A DNA stretch of 64,000 bases from Erwinia_E haradaeae_G (lineage in GTDB: Bacteria; Pseudomonadota; Gammaproteobacteria; Enterobacterales; Enterobacteriaceae). Shown in pieces: positions 1 to 10,188 of this stretch. The notes under the pieces were generated by a model that was not told the DNA's origin, did not search any database, and was given only the letters and a program-made list of their open reading frames with translations. The position numbers and the translations under genes are program-made. The DNA lies in the NCBI RefSeq assembly GCF_900698955.1, contig NZ_LR217720.1, positions 372,001 through 436,000 of the forward strand. Direction: 5' to 3'. Position 1 is the first letter of the stretch, and every line of letters begins with the position of its first letter.

Positions 1-2279
1 GTGGTCTTTGGCATCAACATATTAAACATCATAAGATTTAAATGGTTGCATATGATGTTAGCCTTTCCATTTAGTGTCATTTGTCTAACTTGTGGTATAG
101 ATACCATAACGTTATGATTTTTCCAGCGCTGCATACCAATAGTTAATATTTTTTGTTTATAAAGGTAATGAATAGCAGTGTTTTTGCTTAATGTCCACAT
201 ACCTAATGGAGTAGATAGGCAAGCGCGTTCAATGGTTCCCATCCATTGATTATTGAGAAAATTCAGAGCACTGTGGATAGCAAAGTGTCCAGATATTGGT
301 GTACTTTGTATCTGAATATTTAAATTATGTTTTAAAGCTGTTCCAGTAGCTTGTAATTGTAGTAATTCTAGGATTACTGTTTTTTGTTTTAACTGCTCAA
401 TCTGTAGGTTCATATGACTCTGCATTTTATTACTAGCAACAAGAGATCCATCTAGATTAATGCAATTTACAAATATGTTTTTCCATCTTAAATGATGAGC
501 AGAAAACTTTGTCATTAATATTGGCTGTATACGATCGCCGCGAATATGAATAATTCCTTGTGCTCTACCGAATAGTGTAGGGTGAATATTATTTAAATCT
601 TGAGCATTAATATTTATATCTAAATGCGCCCGATGTGTGAGGAAACCTTTAAGTATTATTTTATTACTACCAACTCCTATGTTTACACCAGGTATATGCC
701 ATTGATGAGGCGTATTACTCAAAATAGATCCACATACCCGAAATGGGTGATGCAACATTTGTCCTTTCAAGTCAAGTTGTATCTCTAGATTTTGGAGTTT
801 TAATGGATGTTCTCTGTTTTTTTGTATTGACTGTATACTATGAGATAAACTGCCTCGCGCAATAATCTTTCCATTTATCTTTGAAGGCAATTTAGCGTAA
901 AAATGGCTGATATCAATACCCGAAAGAGTGACTTTCCCATACCAATTGATTCCATTACACCAGTTGACTTTTCCTTGTAATTCAGCACTATCTTGCAAAG
1001 TAGTAAGACGTAGTTTTCTAATGGCACATTTCTCTAAATCACCCGTACCGTTGACGGTTAAGTTTGTGGGTGGCATATGTGGTTTATTTAATTCTGCTGT
1101 TAGCAAAAGAGTATAATTATTCATTTTACCACTTACGATACAGTGAATATCCTTCGCTTGATATTTCACTAACCCTTGGAATGGCCAGAGTAATTGAGAG
1201 CTGTAGAATTGCATACTGAAAGGTAGGCCGATAACAGAAAGATTGCTTTGTAAGTTTATTAGTGCTTCTATTTGGCCAGATAACTGTATTTTCCATTGCA
1301 GTGTATTGCATACATCACCGCTTACATTTATCGTGATAGTTTCATTTTTTAGTAAAGATTGATGTATAATATTATGTATAATAAACTTTAGAGGAAAGCT
1401 TCCACTAAGGGTTATGTGGCCTGTTGCATTTAGTATTCCTTGAGGAGAATCAATTAAAAGATGATCTATCTGAAGCTTTTTATTACGTATGTAACCTGTT
1501 ATAAACATACGATGCATCAAAAGCTCGCCATTTCCAATATAATATACTTTCTCACAGAGTAGTTGCATTATATGCACAGTGATGGATAAATCTAATGCTG
1601 ATAATGCTGGCATAATGGTGTGAGCACACAGTGTTTGTAATTTTTCATAAACGGAGTATGCATGTATAGCTATTTTTCCTATATGATCATTCTGTTTTTG
1701 TACGTTTTTTTTGGAAGAGTTTATAGTGATTTTTGGGAGTGCGATTATTAGTCCCTGTATGCATGAGGGTGTTACCGTAACGTCATTCTTTTCCCAATTT
1801 AAACCTCCGATAAAGGAGGTTAGAGAAATAATAGAATTTTCCGTTTGGAAATGGCAATTATGAAGAGATATATGCTTTAGTATAATGGGGTAAGTGGTTA
1901 CTAGTATCTTGTTCTTTCGTGCATTTATGAGAGGGTTGTTGATTTTGAAAAGTTGACGCTGATTTATACATATATCGACATTGTGTAGCATTAATTCATT
2001 CACATAGAGCTTGCTTTTTATGAAGTAACTCAAACGGAGCGCAAGGTGTACTTTTTTTATGCAAACTTTTATACTAGGAGTAGTATAAGATAGACGAGTT
2101 AAGGTTAGATTATTTAAAGTACCATCGATTTTTTGTATATGTATAGCTGGCATAGATCGCATTACAGAATGTAATATTAGCTTTGCGCCCATTGTGGTTT
2201 CTACTAAAAAAAATATGCTACAAGAGAGCATTAGGGCGAAGGTAAATATACCAATTAAGGATTTTTTACAACCTGTCAT
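1..2279 (-). CDS. tamB: TamB, translocation and assembly module subunit (C-terminal part beyond the window)
   Basis: The minus strand is open without a stop from an ATG at 2279 to the left edge, giving about 759 codons of a gene that continues outside the window. The start overlaps the tamA stop as ATGA (2276-2279), so translation is probably coupled. The product begins with a short basic stretch and one hydrophobic segment (about residues 5-27), typical of the inner-membrane anchor, followed by a long, low-complexity, beta-rich sequence as in TamB (AsmA-like/DUF490 superfamily). TamB spans the periplasm and works with TamA in outer-membrane biogenesis and lipid transport between membranes. 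Identification rests on the tamA neighbour, the anchor plus long beta-rich form, and the enteric gene order. Sequence conservation is low, as is usual for TamB, and the diagnostic C-terminal domain is not visible. Confidence 0.85.
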   Translation of the reverse strand, partial: MTGCKKSLIGIFTFALMLSCSIFFLVETTMGAKLILHSVMRSMPAIHIQKIDGTLNNLTLTRLSYTTPSIKVCIKKVHLALRLSYFIKSKLYVNELMLHNVDICINQRQLFKINNPLINARKNKILVTTYPIILKHISLHNCHFQTENSIISLTSFIGGLNWEKNDVTVTPSCIQGLIIALPKITINSSKKNVQKQNDHIGKIAIHAYSVYEKLQTLCAHTIMPALSALDLSITVHIMQLLCEKVYYIGNGELLMHRMFITGYIRNKKLQIDHLLIDSPQGILNATGHITLSGSFPLKFIIHNIIHQSLLKNETITINVSGDVCNTLQWKIQLSGQIEALINLQSNLSVIGLPFSMQFYSSQLLWPFQGLVKYQAKDIHCIVSGKMNNYTLLLTAELNKPHMPPTNLTVNGTGDLEKCAIRKLRLTTLQDSAELQGKVNWCNGINWYGKVTLSGIDISHFYAKLPSKINGKIIARGSLSHSIQSIQKNREHPLKLQNLEIQLDLKGQMLHHPFRVCGSILSNTPHQWHIPGVNIGVGSNKIILKGFLTHRAHLDININAQDLNNIHPTLFGRAQGIIHIRGDRIQPILMTKFSAHHLRWKNIFVNCINLDGSLVASNKMQSHMNLQIEQLKQKTVILELLQLQATGTALKHNLNIQIQSTPISGHFAIHSALNFLNNQWMGTIERACLSTPLGMWTLSKNTAIHYLYKQKILTIGMQRWKNHNVMVSIPQVRQMTLNGKANIICNHLNLMMFNMLMPKT

Positions 2280-4024
2280 AATTCAGGACCTAGACCAATA
2301 TATAATTGCATATTATGTGTGTTGTGCTGCAGTATAGGGCGTGCAATATCAAATTTTATTGGACCTATTGGAGAATGCCAGCGTATACCACAACCAGCAC
2401 CACTGTGAATGGCATCTTGATGAGTATTTAGCATAATAGCGCCTAAATCAATAAATATTGCTATCCACCAGTTTCCATAGATATGGTATTGATATTCCAT
2501 GGAACTTGTTGCTAACTTTGAAGCACCAGTTAACTTTCCGGTAGCATCCTGCGGCGCGATTCCTTTATATTTATAACCGCGAAGACTGTTTTCACCGCCG
2601 GCAAAAAAACGTAGATCTGGTGGTATATTTTCAAATTGTTTGGTCATAATCCAACCCAAACCGATACGTGCAATTAAGCGATGGTCTTCTTTGACTGTTC
2701 GGATCCATACATTATGAGCTTTAAATATTAGGAAATTCGTGTAGGATCTCCAGAAGGAATGCGACCAATCAAGAGAATAGTGCTGGGAGTCTCCCCAGAC
2801 TGGCATCATTAATGTATCCGATGAGCGGGTGTGGTCTACAGTTAAGCTTGGATAGATCAACATGGCTGTATTGATTTCGTTACCTTGTGTAAAGTGGTCA
2901 TAGATCCCGTGCAGGTGAATGGCCCACTGCCATCCGCTGGAATAGTCCCAGCATTGTGAGACGGTTATAGCAGAAGCGTCAGACCTGGTATCATTAAGGT
3001 GAATATGTTTTATGGTACCCTGTAATAGATAATATTGTTCTAGTGGGTTTTTTAATATTGGTATTTTATAAGTCCATTTTAAATTTTTTTCTGGTATGGA
3101 TATATCTGAAATGATACGAAAATTATGTCCTTTATTATTTAGCCATCTTTTATTCCATCGTGCTTGAATATGTGGTCCAACATCTGTTGCAGATCCCAAA
3201 CCTACTTCAATGGTATTTTTTGTTCGAGGTGTGAGAAATCCATGGAGTGGCACCATTCTTTTTATATTGATTTTCCCCATCTCCGGTATAACAGCCACTG
3301 AATTAAACCATCCAGTTGCTGATAAGCGCCGAGCGAGCTCTTCTAAATTATGTGCAGCATAGCTATCGCCTATTTTAAACGGTACTAAGTTTTGTAAAAA
3401 GTCCTCACGGATTTGTGAACCAGTAAAAGTAATCTTACCAAAATGATAACGCGGCCCGCTATTATAGTCGATATACCAGAATGCTTTATGCTGAGGAACA
3501 GAGACTCTTAATTGATTTTTATCATAATGGGCGTCAAAGTACCCCTTTCGTAAGGCTAGATGATTTAAAGAATTTTTAAAATTTTCATAGTCATCATGAC
3601 GCAGTATACTACCTATGGGAGGTTTGCCAGTCCTGAAAAGATTGCGATAATCATTATCGTTACGTGCCATACCTCTTAGTATAACGATTTCTTCAGCAAT
3701 TTTTATTGGCATACCAGGTATCACGTTTACAGTTAGTAATGGATATTTTCTAAGAGTTGATGAAGGTAATAGTTTAAAGGAAATATTGGGTTCATAATAC
3801 CCTAACGCTCTTAGTGTTTCTTTGATTGTCTGATTAATATGAGATCTTACATGGGTATCTATAAGCATCTTGTTTTTTATAACAGTCGATAAACGTTTCT
3901 GAATATTAATTTTTACATCTGCGGATACTCCTAAAATTTGCAAATTAGCCTGTGCTGCTTGGATATCAATGGAAAATGAGCACATGAGAATGGCAGATAG
4001 AAAATATATATAAATTTTTGGCAA
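2276..4024 (-). CDS. tamA: TamA, Omp85-family outer-membrane assembly factor
   Basis: This 582-residue protein matches E. coli TamA (577) throughout. It has a signal peptide (residues 1-24, ending near QAA), three POTRA repeats over roughly the first 265 residues, and a 16-strand Omp85 barrel. The conserved barrel motif is seen as FFAGGENSLRGYKYKG and the C-terminus is YIGLGPEL, ending without the usual aromatic residue, as in E. coli. TamA sits in the outer membrane and partners TamB. The start is TTG at 4024: a strong Shine-Dalgarno GGGAG lies six bases upstream, and the next ATG (codon 14) would delete half the signal peptide. tamB follows with a 4-base overlap. No frameshift or stop interrupts the gene. 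Confidence 0.96.
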   Translation of the reverse strand: MPKIYIYFLSAILMCSFSIDIQAAQANLQILGVSADVKINIQKRLSTVIKNKMLIDTHVRSHINQTIKETLRALGYYEPNISFKLLPSSTLRKYPLLTVNVIPGMPIKIAEEIVILRGMARNDNDYRNLFRTGKPPIGSILRHDDYENFKNSLNHLALRKGYFDAHYDKNQLRVSVPQHKAFWYIDYNSGPRYHFGKITFTGSQIREDFLQNLVPFKIGDSYAAHNLEELARRLSATGWFNSVAVIPEMGKINIKRMVPLHGFLTPRTKNTIEVGLGSATDVGPHIQARWNKRWLNNKGHNFRIISDISIPEKNLKWTYKIPILKNPLEQYYLLQGTIKHIHLNDTRSDASAITVSQCWDYSSGWQWAIHLHGIYDHFTQGNEINTAMLIYPSLTVDHTRSSDTLMMPVWGDSQHYSLDWSHSFWRSYTNFLIFKAHNVWIRTVKEDHRLIARIGLGWIMTKQFENIPPDLRFFAGGENSLRGYKYKGIAPQDATGKLTGASKLATSSMEYQYHIYGNWWIAIFIDLGAIMLNTHQDAIHSGAGCGIRWHSPIGPIKFDIARPILQHNTHNMQLYIGLGPEL

Positions 4025-5989
4025 GTAATCTCCCTTTTTCTATGTTACTTTTATCTTTTGTGCGATTGAGTATAAAGTTATCTCGTCTGGCAAGAATTCA
4101 TGGCTTTATCTTAAAAATGAAGAAAGATTTATCGTACAAGCTTTACATAGAAATAATATCATTATCATCCAGCGTGTATTCTAGAGTAAATTATAATATG
4201 CTGCTACGGAATAGAGACTAGAATCGTACCTATCCTGAGAATAGTTATTTTAGATCTTCAATTATGGATGTTTCCTCTATGTAAGAATCATGTTGTATTA
4301 CTACGTGTATAATGTATTGTTTTGTTAAACTTAGTATAGTAAAAGTACTAAACTTTTATTTCTGTCTATTCAATTTACTATCAGTATTGACTGGACTAGA
4401 ATGATCATATGATTTATTAACATGCGATTGCAACACTTATTCATGAGACATATAATATGTATTTCTGATAGATATAGAAAAAGACATAATTATTATAGTA
4501 AATTTATAGCAGGAGGATGAAAATTGTAGTATGGTTATGCATACTCTATAATAAATTATAAAATTATTTAAAGTCATTATGTTGTTATTAATATAGTAAT
4601 ATGTTTACTTTTATAAAAAAAATTTAAAATATTTATATATTATATGTGAAAGCATTTTTAACTTTTTATTTATTATGTTTTAGATGATACTATTTAGTAC
4701 TAACATCATATTAGCATTCCAGTGTCTTATATGGAAAATGATAAAATTATTATAGTCATTATAATATTTCATAGTCATGAAACGCATAAAAAATAAACGT
4801 TTATGTGGTTAACGATAGAAAACTAATGCACACTTGTATTTAACAATTTTATCATCTATTAACAAATGGTAGAGACCAATATTTGTAATTGATAAAACTA
4901 TGCTTCCATATAGTATATATACTATATTCTGCGGATCTAAATAATAAATAGAATAATATCAGTAGATGCTTCTCATATGATTTAAAATGAATAGTATTGA
5001 GATACATGAACAGTGTCGTGTAATAATTAACAATATATAATTTAAAAAATATTAATATATAATAATGCATCTAATATATTTACATAAAAGATATTTGATT
5101 ATTTTTCGCTATGGTGTTTTTATTCATTGTTGAATTATCCAACAAGTATAAATATATAGCGCATGATTATATGATAATGTAAATCATATAAATTATAAAA
5201 ATATAAACTTAATATATATAGAATAAAATTAGTATTGTTTATCATTATAATGAAGTTGTTTTTCTTTAAATGATTACTTATGTAGGTAGGTATTATTAAT
5301 AATCTAATAATCGCTATTATCTCCAGCGTACTAATTGTTTGATGTATTATCTTTTCATCATAAAGTTTTAATTAAATATAATTATCGTTTATTCGTAGTA
5401 GAGTGCAGGTTTACACTGTTATGGGATCAGTAAACCATCACAGGATATTGATGTGATTTAATAGATTGCTTTTAGAAAAACGACTTAAGATCATGCATAT
5501 GATACATTTTCTTCAAATGGAGAATTGTGAATTATGGCGATGTTTGATAAGTGATTAGTGCTTTCGTGTATGCCTTGAGATGTTACGTCATGCAGTGAGA
5601 ACGTGATTTATAAAAGGTGTGATAGTGACGAACTGTATATGAATCAATACTGATTAGTGAATAACTTATTAAAAATAAAGGCAAATAGTAGTAACTCGTA
5701 AGTATGATCCTCAAAATGGATTATTGATTTTTATTTACTTAATCCACAGAATACAAAATAAGATTGTATTTTAGCCATAAAATAATGATATTTTTTATTG
5801 TTTAATAATTAGAGTAATGGTATGGATACAGTTAGGCGCACATGTTATTAATCAAGGCTTTTTTCTACATTTATTACTGTAAAGCTAAGATATAAAAAGC
5901 CTGTATGAGATTATCAGAAGTGTCTGAAGAAAACCACTCTTATAATTAATCATCACAAATTATGTTAATAGAAGTAAAATAAGTATCGA
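4025..5989. other. 1.97-kb gene-free spacer between tamA and mrdA
   Basis: The flanking genes are divergent, so promoters for both should lie here, but I could not fix one with confidence. The DNA is very AT-rich and contains only short random-looking frames. A 9-bp inverted repeat (TTATATGAT / ATCATATAA, loop of 7) lies near 5168-5192, but such AT-only hairpins are expected by chance. No remnant of the genes that flank tamA or mrdA in E. coli (msrA, rlmH) was recognised. Confidence 0.7.
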
Positions 5990-7861
5990 ATGAAATTAAA
6001 AGATGATTTTTTACGTGACTACAGCGCTGAACAAAAACTATTTGTACATCGTGAATTGATTGCTTTTCTAGGCATCATACTTCTCTCTGCTATATTACTA
6101 CTTAATCTCTATTTTCTGCAAGTCATCCAACATAGTAATTATAGTACTCGTGCTAATGAAAACCGCATAAAATTAGTTCCAGAGATGCCTCGAAGAGGTC
6201 TGATATGTGATCGTAATGGTATTGTAATTGCATTAAATAGAACCGTTTATCAGCTTAAAATAGTACCAGAAAAAATTGACAATTTAGCTCTAACTTTAAA
6301 ACAACTTCAGCCATTGATTGACCTTACTTCTCAAGAATTAGATTCTTTTCAAAAAGAACGCAAACGCGCGCATATTTTTACATCTATTGTGTTAAAAAGA
6401 AGTCTCACTGAATTACAAATTGCGAGATTTGCAATTAATCAATACCGTTTTCACGGTGTAGAGATAACAAGTTATCAAGAGCGATTTTATCCTTATGGAT
6501 CGACTCTCACTCATGTACTTGGGTATGTATCCAAAATAAATCATAATGATATTCACCGTCTAAAAAAAAATGGTAAATGGTCTAATTATTCAGAGACTCG
6601 TGATATCGGAAAATTAGGTATTGAGGGGTATTATGAGGATATTTTACATGGTCAGGTGGGGTATGCAGAAGTTGAAGTTAATAATCACGGTAGGGTTATT
6701 CGCCAGCTTCATGAGAAAGCCCCCCAACCAGGCAGGAATATTCATTTAACCATTGATCTTAAACTGCAACAGTATATTACAACTCTATTAGAAGGTAGCC
6801 GTGCCGCTGCAGTTGTTACTGATCCGCGTACTGGAGAGGTACTTGCAATGGTCTCTATGCCTAATTATAATCCGAATCTTTTTGTAGGTGGCATTTCACG
6901 TCATCAATACAATATTTTGCTTCATGATGGTAATCATCCATTGATTAATCGTGCTACCCAGGGGATTTACCCACCGGCATCAACAATCAAACCATATATC
7001 ACCATTGCAGCTTTAATGAGCGGAGTTATTGAATACAACACTACTCTATTTGACCCTGGGTGGTGGCAATTACCTCATTCTAAAAAGTTTTTTCATGACT
7101 GGAAACACTCAGGACATGGAATTCTAAATATTATCAAAGCACTTGAAGAGTCTTCAGATACGTTTTTTTATAAAATTGCATATGACATGGGCATTAATCA
7201 ATTGAGTGAGTGGATGAAAAAATTTGGTTATGGGTGTCTTACCGGCATTGATTTAGCAGAAGAAACATCCGGTATTATGCCAACGCGCGAATGGAAAATG
7301 CAGCGTTTTCATGAAAAATGGTATCAAGGGGATACGATTTCAGTTGGTATTGGACAGGGTTATTGGAGTGCAACTCCTATTCAGATGAATAAAGCTCTAA
7401 TGCTTCTCATTAATAATGGAACCATTAATATTCCTCATTTGCTTCTAGATGTTACTCAAGGTGAACATAAAATCTCATGGTGTGATTTACACGCTCCTTC
7501 TCACTATCAGGTGAGCGAGGTGAATAGAGAATATTGGCACATCGCCAAAGAAGGGATGTATGGTGTAGCAAATCATGCTAATGGTACTGCAAGTAAGAGT
7601 TTTGCCAACGCACCATATAAAATTGGTGCTAAGTCAGGTACAGCACAGGTTTTTGGTCTTAAAGGTATGCAAGCTTATAATTCTAATATGCTTCATGAGC
7701 GTCTTCGTGATCATAAAATTATGATTGCTTATGCGCCATATCATCAACCACGCATTGCAGTCGCTATGATTCTTGAGAACGGAGGCTCTGGTGTGTCAAT
7801 CGGAAAAGTTACACGTCAAATTCTAGATTACTATATCATTCGTACACAGAATCAGACTTAG
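5990..7861 (+). CDS. mrdA: Penicillin-binding protein 2 (elongasome peptidoglycan transpeptidase)
   Basis: This 623-residue class B PBP is closely similar to E. coli PBP2 (633). It has a short cytoplasmic tail, one membrane anchor (about 24-45), a pedestal domain beginning with the motif RRGLICDRNG (68-77), and a C-terminal transpeptidase domain. The active-site tetrad is S331-T-I-K334 within YPPASTIKP, so Ala replaces the Gly usually found before the nucleophile. The second motif is SSD in EESSDTFF, and the third is KSGT in GAKSGTAQVFG. PBP2 cross-links lateral-wall murein together with RodA, which is encoded 51 bases downstream. The ribosome-binding site is weak, but the start aligns exactly with E. 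coli (MKLQNSFRDY). The C-terminus is about ten residues shorter, in a region that is not conserved. Confidence 0.97.
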   Translation: MKLKDDFLRDYSAEQKLFVHRELIAFLGIILLSAILLLNLYFLQVIQHSNYSTRANENRIKLVPEMPRRGLICDRNGIVIALNRTVYQLKIVPEKIDNLALTLKQLQPLIDLTSQELDSFQKERKRAHIFTSIVLKRSLTELQIARFAINQYRFHGVEITSYQERFYPYGSTLTHVLGYVSKINHNDIHRLKKNGKWSNYSETRDIGKLGIEGYYEDILHGQVGYAEVEVNNHGRVIRQLHEKAPQPGRNIHLTIDLKLQQYITTLLEGSRAAAVVTDPRTGEVLAMVSMPNYNPNLFVGGISRHQYNILLHDGNHPLINRATQGIYPPASTIKPYITIAALMSGVIEYNTTLFDPGWWQLPHSKKFFHDWKHSGHGILNIIKALEESSDTFFYKIAYDMGINQLSEWMKKFGYGCLTGIDLAEETSGIMPTREWKMQRFHEKWYQGDTISVGIGQGYWSATPIQMNKALMLLINNGTINIPHLLLDVTQGEHKISWCDLHAPSHYQVSEVNREYWHIAKEGMYGVANHANGTASKSFANAPYKIGAKSGTAQVFGLKGMQAYNSNMLHERLRDHKIMIAYAPYHQPRIAVAMILENGGSGVSIGKVTRQILDYYIIRTQNQT

Positions 7862-7912
7862 GATGCTCAAGACATTATTTATTGCTAAGTTTGTGGAGAT
7901 CGTTAATTTATT

Positions 7913-9025
7913 ATGGTTACTCATAAACAGGAAAAAACAATCTGGAGTCGCGTTCATGTCGATCCATTTTTTTGTTTCATTATTGCCATTCTGTTAGTCT
8001 TTAGTGCATTAATAATATGGAGCGCTAGTGGGCAGGATTGTAATATGATGGAGCACAAGATTTTTCAAATTACTATAGGTATAGGGGTGATGATGCTTAT
8101 GGCGCAGATTCCACCACGTATCTATGAGAGGTGGTCGCCTTATTTGTATATCTGTTCTCTGGCATTTCTGATCGTAGTTGGCATTTTTGGACACATTAGT
8201 AAAGGAGCGCAGCGCTGGATAGATCTCGGTGTGATACGATTTCAGCCATCAGAAATAGCTAAAATCGCTGTACCATTAATAGTAGCTCGATGTGTGAATC
8301 GTGACAGGTGTCCACCTAGTACGCTGAATATCATAGGAATCCTAATATTAATATTTATTCCAACGCTATTAGTTGCAGTGCAACCTGATCTAGGTACTGC
8401 CATATTAATCGCTTGTTCTGGTTGTTTTGTCCTATTTTTATCAGGTATGAGTTGGACTTTTGTTGTAGTGGCGGGACTAGTTATATCTTCATGCATCCCT
8501 ATATTATGGTATTTTTTTATGCATGATTATCAGCGTAATCGTATTAAAATTTTACTTTCTCCTGAAAGCGATCCATTAGGAGCTGGGTATCATATTATTC
8601 AGTCAAAAATTGCGATTGGATCTGGTGGCTTTCCGGGAAAAGGGTGGCTTTTAGGCACTCAGTCACAATTAGAGTTTTTACCGGAAAGACATACAGACTT
8701 TATTTTTTCTGTTTTAGCGGAAGAGTTTGGTTTTTTTGGGGTTGTTTTTTTGCTTTTACTTTACGTGCTTCTTGTTATACGTGGATTAGTAATGGCGTCT
8801 CAAGCTCAGACTACTTTTGGTCGAGTGATGGCAGGTGGGATGATGCTAGTGTTTTTTATTTATGTGTTTGTAAATATTGGAATGGTCAGTGGCCTCTTAC
8901 CAGTAGTAGGGGTACCGTTACCCATGATTAGTTATGGGGGTTCGGCTCTGATTGTTCTTATGGCGGGATTTGGAGTGATTATGTCTATTCATACACATAG
9001 AAACATGTTATCTAAAAATCTGTAA
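7913..9025 (+). CDS. mrdB: RodA, rod-shape SEDS glycosyltransferase
   Basis: The product has 370 residues, the same as E. coli RodA, and is similar along its whole length. It is a polytopic inner-membrane protein of about ten helices. The SEDS signatures are visible: RWIDLGVIRFQPSEIAKI in the first half, the AAQPDLGTA-like VQPDLGTAI, and the C-terminal segment PMISYGGSALIVLMAGFG. RodA polymerises glycan strands from lipid II and pairs with PBP2 (mrdA just upstream), together with MreBCD. A GGAG Shine-Dalgarno lies 5' of the ATG. Keeping both mrdA and mrdB suggests that the cell still makes an elongated murein wall. Confidence 0.97.
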   Translation: MVTHKQEKTIWSRVHVDPFFCFIIAILLVFSALIIWSASGQDCNMMEHKIFQITIGIGVMMLMAQIPPRIYERWSPYLYICSLAFLIVVGIFGHISKGAQRWIDLGVIRFQPSEIAKIAVPLIVARCVNRDRCPPSTLNIIGILILIFIPTLLVAVQPDLGTAILIACSGCFVLFLSGMSWTFVVVAGLVISSCIPILWYFFMHDYQRNRIKILLSPESDPLGAGYHIIQSKIAIGSGGFPGKGWLLGTQSQLEFLPERHTDFIFSVLAEEFGFFGVVFLLLLYVLLVIRGLVMASQAQTTFGRVMAGGMMLVFFIYVFVNIGMVSGLLPVVGVPLPMISYGGSALIVLMAGFGVIMSIHTHRNMLSKNL

Positions 9026-10188
9026 AAAAGAACAAGCAATGGAAAATTATCGTGTATTCAGTTTTCTGATTGTCTCTAGTGATATCTTCTTTATCTTGCC
9101 TGGTGGATAGTATTAATAATAGTTATAGTTTACTCCTTCTTCTCATATACCTACTGTTAATAAATCTATACTATACTAAGCATAGACTAATGTAATTTAT
9201 ATAGATTGGTAGAGGAAGTATTACCTCTTCTTATGTCTATTTTATGTTAGTGAGTAAAGTCTGTTAAGTTTGCGGGACACGCATGCACATATTTAGACTA
9301 GCAAGAACGTTAAATTATATATGAGTAATGTTATTTTCTTTACATTTCTAGCATAGTATGCATAGTCCAGATAGATCTGAGAGGAATATTTTATTTTTTA
9401 GTTTTTCTCTTGTTTGTATATCAAAGAGTATATTTATCTATATGCGTTCTAACCGAAGAGCATGCTCTTTCTCTATAAAGATCAAGACATAAATAGAAAG
9501 ACGTTATAAAGAGATTTTATATTTATTATGGTTCATTTATGCATATCAGTGTTAATGAATAATTAACAGGATAGGAGCTCTTTTTAAGGAGGAAGGGGAA
9601 TCATAGTATATATGTTTTATGATTAATAAGATGCCCCTAATTATATATATTAATTCGAAGGATGAATTGTGCATTTTAATAAACAAGGTTATATATAGCA
9701 TATAAATGAATTTATTTAGTTGCGCGAGACTGTTATCAGTAATTCTTCTAATGATGTGACTGTACGATAGTTAACTATCGTATGCTGCCAAATAACCGTT
9801 CAGTAATATTATGTAGTGCGTTTAGGCTTAGTATATGACTCATGTGATCTGCGCTATACTATATAGATATAATGGATTTATATGATGCATAAAAATCGTA
9901 TCTTCTTACAGGCGATGTATAAGATCTACTAAGATTCAATATGATGATATGAGCATATATAGGTATATGCTTGAATAGCAAAAGCAATTTAATAGGCATA
10001 TGAAACTGCCTTTAGTATGTATTAACATTATTTTATATAGTATTACATAATACTATATCTAGATACTGTTAGTGATCTTTGTATCGAGAAAATACACACC
10101 TAACCATCATCTTTTGAACTGTGTTCTATATTAATCAATGATAGAAAGATTTGTATATTATACAATACTTTTACTTTATGAGGTAAAA
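9026..10188. other. 1.16-kb gene-free spacer between mrdB and ychF
   Basis: No supportable reading frame or RNA gene was seen. The only striking local structure is a perfect 20-base palindrome at 9763-9782, reported separately. No terminator with a T-run follows mrdB. Confidence 0.65.
9763..9782. repeat. Perfect 20-base palindrome in a spacer
   Basis: TACGATAGTTAACTATCGTA reads identically on both strands and stands in the spacer between mrdB and ychF. It could be an operator for a dimeric DNA-binding protein or a hairpin in RNA. No T-run follows it, so it is not a standard terminator. Chance occurrence is possible. Confidence 0.4.

Noticed and set aside
928..1311. Short open frames inside the left-edge region
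   Set aside because: The minus strand is continuously open as tamB through this region; these frames are shadows.
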